NCBI GenBank assembly: GCA_900545505.1
Contig: UQZC01000065.1
Coordinates: 1 to 7,910, forward strand
Origin: an uncultured Collinsella sp.
Lineage (GTDB): Bacteria > Actinomycetota > Coriobacteriia > Coriobacteriales > Coriobacteriaceae
Direction of reading: 5' to 3'
Length of the DNA: 7,910 nucleotides
Part shown: positions 5,253 to 7,910 of the stretch, piece by piece
Layout of the letters: each line of letters opens with the position of its first letter
Numbering within the stretch: position 1 is the first letter of the stretch
The notes under the pieces: model-generated
The model's input: only the letters and a program-made list of their open reading frames with translations
Database searches by the model: none
Told to the model about the DNA's origin: nothing
Translations under genes and position numbers: made by a program

Positions 5253-6491
5253 ATGACAAAAGACGATAGGCCAGCGTTCGAGGAGCCCGATCGGCTCTTT
5301 GAATACGTGAGGTCGGTCGTCGACAACCGCGCGCTTGCAACGGTGCTGCTCTTTTTGCTGAGCCTGCTGCTGATTGGCATTGATAACATCGCTGGAATCT
5401 TGGCGGTGCTGCTTGTCGGCTTTTTGCTGATCGATCGATTTGAGATCGTGCGCCGCTGCATGGTGATTGGCGGCGCCGCGTGGGCCATGACGTTGGCGAT
5501 TGGCGCCATGGCGCTCGGCGGCATCGAAGGGCCGGTGCTGTTCGATGCCGGCTTTGTATTCAACATGCTTGGCTTTGTGCTGGCGCTTGCCGCGTGCGTG
5601 CTGTTCTTGTGCGGCCGCGCCCTGTACTACCAGGGCTACGAACAGGGCGAGCAGCATGCCGATTGTGTGCTGGCCGCTCGTATTCAAGATCGCCTGATCG
5701 ATCACCCCGACACCTGGGACAACATTGACGGCGACTTCTTGGAGGTCGAGGGCGCCCTTAACCGCGTGCGTGACCGTGAGCGCAAGGTGCAGCAAGCTCT
5801 GCGTGACGAGTCGCATCGCAAGGACGATTTGGTCACGTACTTGGCACATGACCTACGCACCCCGCTTGCCAGTGTGGTGGGCTATCTTTCGCTGCTGCAA
5901 GAGGCTCCTGAGCTGCCGGTTGAGCAACGTGCGCACTTTACAGGCGTGGCTCTCGACAAGGCGCACCGGCTCGATGCACTCATCGAAGAGTTCTTCGATA
6001 TCACGCGCTTTGACTTCCACGATATCGTGCTCACGCGCGGCTATGTTGATCTGGGGTTGCTGCTGGCTCAGGTGGCTGACGAGTTCTATCCCATCCTCAA
6101 CGAGCAGCATAAGGAAGCCCAAGTTGATATTCGCGAGGACCTGACGGTGCTCGTGGATGGCGACAAGATGGCTCGCGTGTTCAACAACATCATGAAAAAC
6201 GCCGTTGCCTATAGCTATGAGGGCTCGAACATCACGATCGAGGCCAGACGCCGGGACGGCGGTGGCGTGCGCGTGCGCTTTATCAATCAGGGCGATCCCA
6301 TCCCTGAGGCAAAGCTCAAGGTGATCTTTGAGAAGTTCTATCGCCTGGATGCGGCGCGTGCGACCAATCGCGGCGGCGCTGGACTGGGGCTTGCCATCGC
6401 CAAGGAGATCGTATGCGCGCACGGCGGTACCGTTGCATGTGAATCGACGCCCGAACACACGATATTCACCATCGAGCTGCCCGCCGCATAG
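5253..6491 (+). CDS. Membrane sensor histidine kinase, VanS-like, four N-terminal membrane segments
   Basis: This 412-residue kinase is the likely partner that phosphorylates Asp53 of the regulator just upstream. Four hydrophobic segments (about 27-43, 45-61, 70-89 and 98-120) are joined by very short loops, so there is almost no extracellular sensor domain. A charged helical linker (121-190) leads to the dimerisation helix with His199 in AHDLRTP. The ATPase domain has the N-box FNNIMKNA (310-317), the F-box EKFYRL (360-365) and a G-box GGAGLGLAIAKE (374 on). The sequence around the His box and the segment LDKAHRLDALIEEFF closely follow VanS of enterococcal vancomycin-resistance clusters as I remember it, although VanS has two membrane segments and a sensor loop. 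The ribosome site AGGA (5242-5245) supports ATG 5253. No intrinsic terminator follows, so some transcription may reach pstB. Confidence 0.92.
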   Translation: MTKDDRPAFEEPDRLFEYVRSVVDNRALATVLLFLLSLLLIGIDNIAGILAVLLVGFLLIDRFEIVRRCMVIGGAAWAMTLAIGAMALGGIEGPVLFDAGFVFNMLGFVLALAACVLFLCGRALYYQGYEQGEQHADCVLAARIQDRLIDHPDTWDNIDGDFLEVEGALNRVRDRERKVQQALRDESHRKDDLVTYLAHDLRTPLASVVGYLSLLQEAPELPVEQRAHFTGVALDKAHRLDALIEEFFDITRFDFHDIVLTRGYVDLGLLLAQVADEFYPILNEQHKEAQVDIREDLTVLVDGDKMARVFNNIMKNAVAYSYEGSNITIEARRRDGGGVRVRFINQGDPIPEAKLKVIFEKFYRLDAARATNRGGAGLGLAIAKEIVCAHGGTVACESTPEHTIFTIELPAA

Positions 6492-6502
6492 CCAGTGTGC
6501 CC

Positions 6503-6539
6503 TTACAAACACTTGACAATGCGCTCACGTGCATATGAG
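6503..6539 (+). promoter_or_regulatory. Possible pstB promoter with Pho-box-like repeat
   Basis: A perfect -35 TTGACA (6513-6518) is followed at a short 15-base spacing by TATGAG (6534-6539). CTTACA (6502-6507) lies exactly 11 bases before TTGACA, the half-site spacing of PhoP/PhoB boxes. Both hexamers fall near the TTAACA-type Bacillus PhoP half-site. Phosphate control of pstB is expected from the family; this particular site is inferred from two short matches only. Confidence 0.35.
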
Positions 6540-6552
6540 CCGCGATTCCTAC

Positions 6553-6579
6553 TATCGATACTGCTGAATTGATATCGAT
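6553..6579. repeat. Paired TATCGAT sites before pstB
   Basis: TATCGAT occurs at 6553-6559 and again at 6573-6579, 20 bases apart (about two helical turns), each containing the palindrome ATCGAT. The pair lies between the possible promoter and the pstB ribosome site. Spacing and symmetry would fit an operator for a cooperative dimeric regulator, but short AT-rich repeats also occur by chance. Confidence 0.35.
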
Positions 6580-6581
6580 GT

Positions 6582-6586
6582 GGAGG
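6582..6586 (+). promoter_or_regulatory. Ribosome binding site that fixes the pstB start
   Basis: GGAGG ends eight bases before ATG 6595 and overlaps the alternative in-frame GTG at 6580, which has no site of its own. This makes 6595 the likely translation start. Confidence 0.75.
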
Positions 6587-6594
6587 TATGCGGT

Positions 6595-7470
6595 ATGACG
6601 GCTGCTGCGGCTGTGGAGCCCACGGAGCTTGAAGAACTCATGAAAGCGCAGGCCGAGGCCGCGCGCGAGCGCGAGGTTGGGGATGCGACTCGCCCCACGG
6701 CAGAGGATCTTGCCGCCTCGCCGACGCGCATCGATGTCGAGGGCCTCGACCTGTTCTATGGCGACCATCATGCGCTCAAGGACGTGAATATCAAGATCCG
6801 CGACAAGCAGATCACCTCGTTCATCGGGCCTTCGGGCTGCGGAAAGTCCACGTTGCTGCGCTGCTTTAACCGCATGAACGACGGCATCAAGGATTGCCGC
6901 ATCGAGGGCAAGATTGCGCTCGATGGTCAAGATATCCTGGGCGATTACGACATCTGCCGCCTTCGCCAGCGCGTGGGCATGGTGTTCCAGCGCCCCAACC
7001 CGTTTCCCATGAGCATCTACGACAACGTCGCCTATGGGCCGCGCGGCATGGGCGTGCGCGATCGCGCTGTGCTGGATGGGCTGGTCGAGGATTCCCTTCG
7101 TCGCGCTGCGCTATGGGATGAGGTCAAGGACAAGCTCAAGGAGTCGGGCCTGGGTCTTTCGGGTGGACAGCAGCAGCGCCTGTGCATCGCCCGCGCACTT
7201 GCCGTGCAGCCCGACATTCTGCTGATGGACGAGCCGACCTCGGCACTCGACCCTGTGTCGACGCTGGTGGTGGAGCAGCTGGCCTGCGAACTCAAAGAGA
7301 CCTGCACGCTCGTGGTCGTTACGCACAATATGCAGCAGGCGGCGCGTATCTCCGATTCGGTCGCATTCTTTTTGCTGGGTGAGCTGGTGGAGCACGCGCC
7401 CACCGCGCAACTCTTCAAGAATCCGACCGATCCGCGCACGGCGGATTATTTGACGGGGCGTTTTGGCTGA
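6595..7470 (+). CDS. pstB: Phosphate ABC transporter ATP-binding protein PstB
   Basis: This is the 291-residue cytoplasmic ATPase that powers the high-affinity phosphate importer PstSCAB. All ABC motifs are visible: Walker A GPSGCGKST (78-86), Q-loop Gln132 in FQRPNPFPMSIYDNVAYGPR, signature LSGGQQQ (188-194), Walker B LLMDEP (209-214) and the H-loop His244 in VTHNMQQAARISD. The LRCFNRMND segment and the NPFPMSIYDN Q-loop are hallmarks of PstB rather than other ABC ATPases. About 40 extra residues, rich in Ala and Glu, precede the usual PstB start near IDVEGLDLFYG, making it longer than a standard ~250-residue PstB. Neither pstC nor pstA is upstream, where a VanS-like kinase lies instead. A PhoB-like regulator follows 64 bases downstream. 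The membrane subunits must be downstream of the window or elsewhere. Confidence 0.95.
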   Translation: MTAAAAVEPTELEELMKAQAEAAREREVGDATRPTAEDLAASPTRIDVEGLDLFYGDHHALKDVNIKIRDKQITSFIGPSGCGKSTLLRCFNRMNDGIKDCRIEGKIALDGQDILGDYDICRLRQRVGMVFQRPNPFPMSIYDNVAYGPRGMGVRDRAVLDGLVEDSLRRAALWDEVKDKLKESGLGLSGGQQQRLCIARALAVQPDILLMDEPTSALDPVSTLVVEQLACELKETCTLVVVTHNMQQAARISDSVAFFLLGELVEHAPTAQLFKNPTDPRTADYLTGRFG

Positions 7471-7480
7471 TACCATCTAG

Positions 7481-7494
7481 TAAAGGTACCTTTA
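7481..7494. promoter_or_regulatory. Perfect 14-base palindrome between pstB and the PhoB-like gene
   Basis: TAAAGGTACCTTTA is a perfect palindrome in the 64-base gap after pstB. With no spacer it would make a poor RNA hairpin and no T-tract follows, so a DNA-level operator is more plausible than a terminator. A -10-like TTAAGAT begins at 7498, five bases after the palindrome's last T (7493). A regulator binding here could set expression of the downstream gene apart from pstB. Confidence 0.4.
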
Positions 7495-7534
7495 GGGTTA
7501 AGATGCGGTCATGCCGGCCGCAAAGGGGTTCAAC

Positions 7535-7910
7535 ATGATCTATTACGTCGAGGACGATGACAACATCAGGGATTTGACGGTCTATGCGCTGCGCAAGCAG
7601 GGGATTGAGGCCGAAGGCTTTTCGTGCGACGGTGAGTTTAAGGCTGCCGTGGCGCGACGGGTACCCGATGCCGTCCTGCTCGACATCATGCTGCCCGATA
7701 CCGATGGCTTGGCGATTATGCGTCGACTGCGTGCCGATCGCCTGACGGCGACGGTGCCCATCATGATGCTTACCGCCAAGGATACCGAGCTCGACAAGGT
7801 GATGGCGCTCGATGGCGGTGCCGACGATTACCTGACTAAGCCGTTTTCGCTCATGGAGCTCGCCAGCCGCTGCCGCGCACCTGCGGTGTTTCGCGACAGC
7901 TGCTTGTCCG
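7535..7910 (+). CDS. PhoB-like response regulator, receiver domain only (cut by window edge)
   Basis: This is the start of an OmpR/PhoB-type regulator. The ATG at 7535 is preceded by AAAGGGG (7522-7528); an in-frame ATG at 7511 would add eight residues but has a poorer site. The receiver domain shows the acidic pocket Glu6/Asp7/Asp8, phosphoacceptor Asp50 in LLDIMLPD, Thr80 and Lys102 in DDYLTKPF. The family normally continues ELASRVRALLRR; here the frame reads ELASRCRAPAVFRDSCLS, unlike any receiver C-terminus. SRQLL, a plausible continuation, appears in another frame at 7891. This points to indels in the last ~40 bases: a sequence error at a contig end or a real frameshift. The position after pstB suggests phosphate-starvation control (PhoB/PhoP role), with the kinase presumably downstream. 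Confidence 0.85.
   Translation, partial: MIYYVEDDDNIRDLTVYALRKQGIEAEGFSCDGEFKAAVARRVPDAVLLDIMLPDTDGLAIMRRLRADRLTATVPIMMLTAKDTELDKVMALDGGADDYLTKPFSLMELASRCRAPAVFRDSCLS

Noticed and set aside
4531..6491. A vancomycin-resistance cluster
   Set aside because: Only regulator-like genes are present; no ligase, dehydrogenase or D,D-dipeptidase (vanA/B, vanH, vanX) occurs in the window, and the carboxypeptidase is S11, not VanY or VanX type.
6494..6513. A terminator after the histidine kinase gene
   Set aside because: AGTGT/ACACT gives only five pairs with a 10-base loop and no T-tract, and it overlaps the better TTGACA match.
1..7910. CRISPR array, insertion sequence, phage or defence genes
   Set aside because: No regularly spaced direct repeats, transposase, integrase or toxin-antitoxin-like frames were found on either strand.

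Overview
The window reads as a chromosomal fragment of a GC-rich actinobacterium, most likely an intestinal Coriobacteriia member such as Collinsella. The clues are GC-rich coding with strong Shine-Dalgarno sites, a CCA-encoded tRNA-Ser(GCU), and a VanR/VanS-like two-component pair. The taxonomic call is inference. Both ends look like contig edges: a tRNA 3' end with an unexplained foldback sits at the left, and a response regulator that loses its reading frame in the last ~40 bases sits at the right.

Layout. (1) Bases 1-234 hold the last ~20 bases of a tRNA, an intrinsic terminator, an isolated antisense tRNA T-arm motif and a leader hairpin. (2) 235-2676 (+) encodes an 813-residue soluble protein of unknown function with a TPR-like C-terminal third. 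(3) 2728-2861 is tRNA-Ser(GCU) with its own promoter and terminator. Just after it lies an inverted, slightly deleted copy of the tRNA 3' end, then the terminator of the convergent gene. (4) 2993-4333 (-) is an exported serine-type D-Ala-D-Ala carboxypeptidase (peptidase family S11, PBP5-like). (5) 4334-4530 is a divergent regulatory region rich in dyads. (6) 4531-6491 (+) encodes an OmpR-family response regulator and a histidine kinase, both closely resembling VanR/VanS. (7) 6595-7470 (+) is pstB, the phosphate-transporter ATPase. (8) 7535-7910 (+) is the receiver domain of a second, PhoB-like response regulator, cut by the window edge.

How the genes may work together. The VanRS-like pair is transcribed divergently from a peptidoglycan carboxypeptidase, which suggests a cell-wall stress circuit. 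No vanH, vanA/B or vanX gene is present, so glycopeptide resistance cannot be claimed. pstB followed by a PhoB-like regulator suggests a phosphate-response unit continuing past the right edge; pstS, pstC and pstA are not in the window. No CRISPR array, insertion sequence, phage gene or defence system was seen. The most unexplained items are the inverted tRNA 3'-end echoes after two tRNA terminators, the paired dyads in the divergent promoter region, and the large orphan TPR-like protein.
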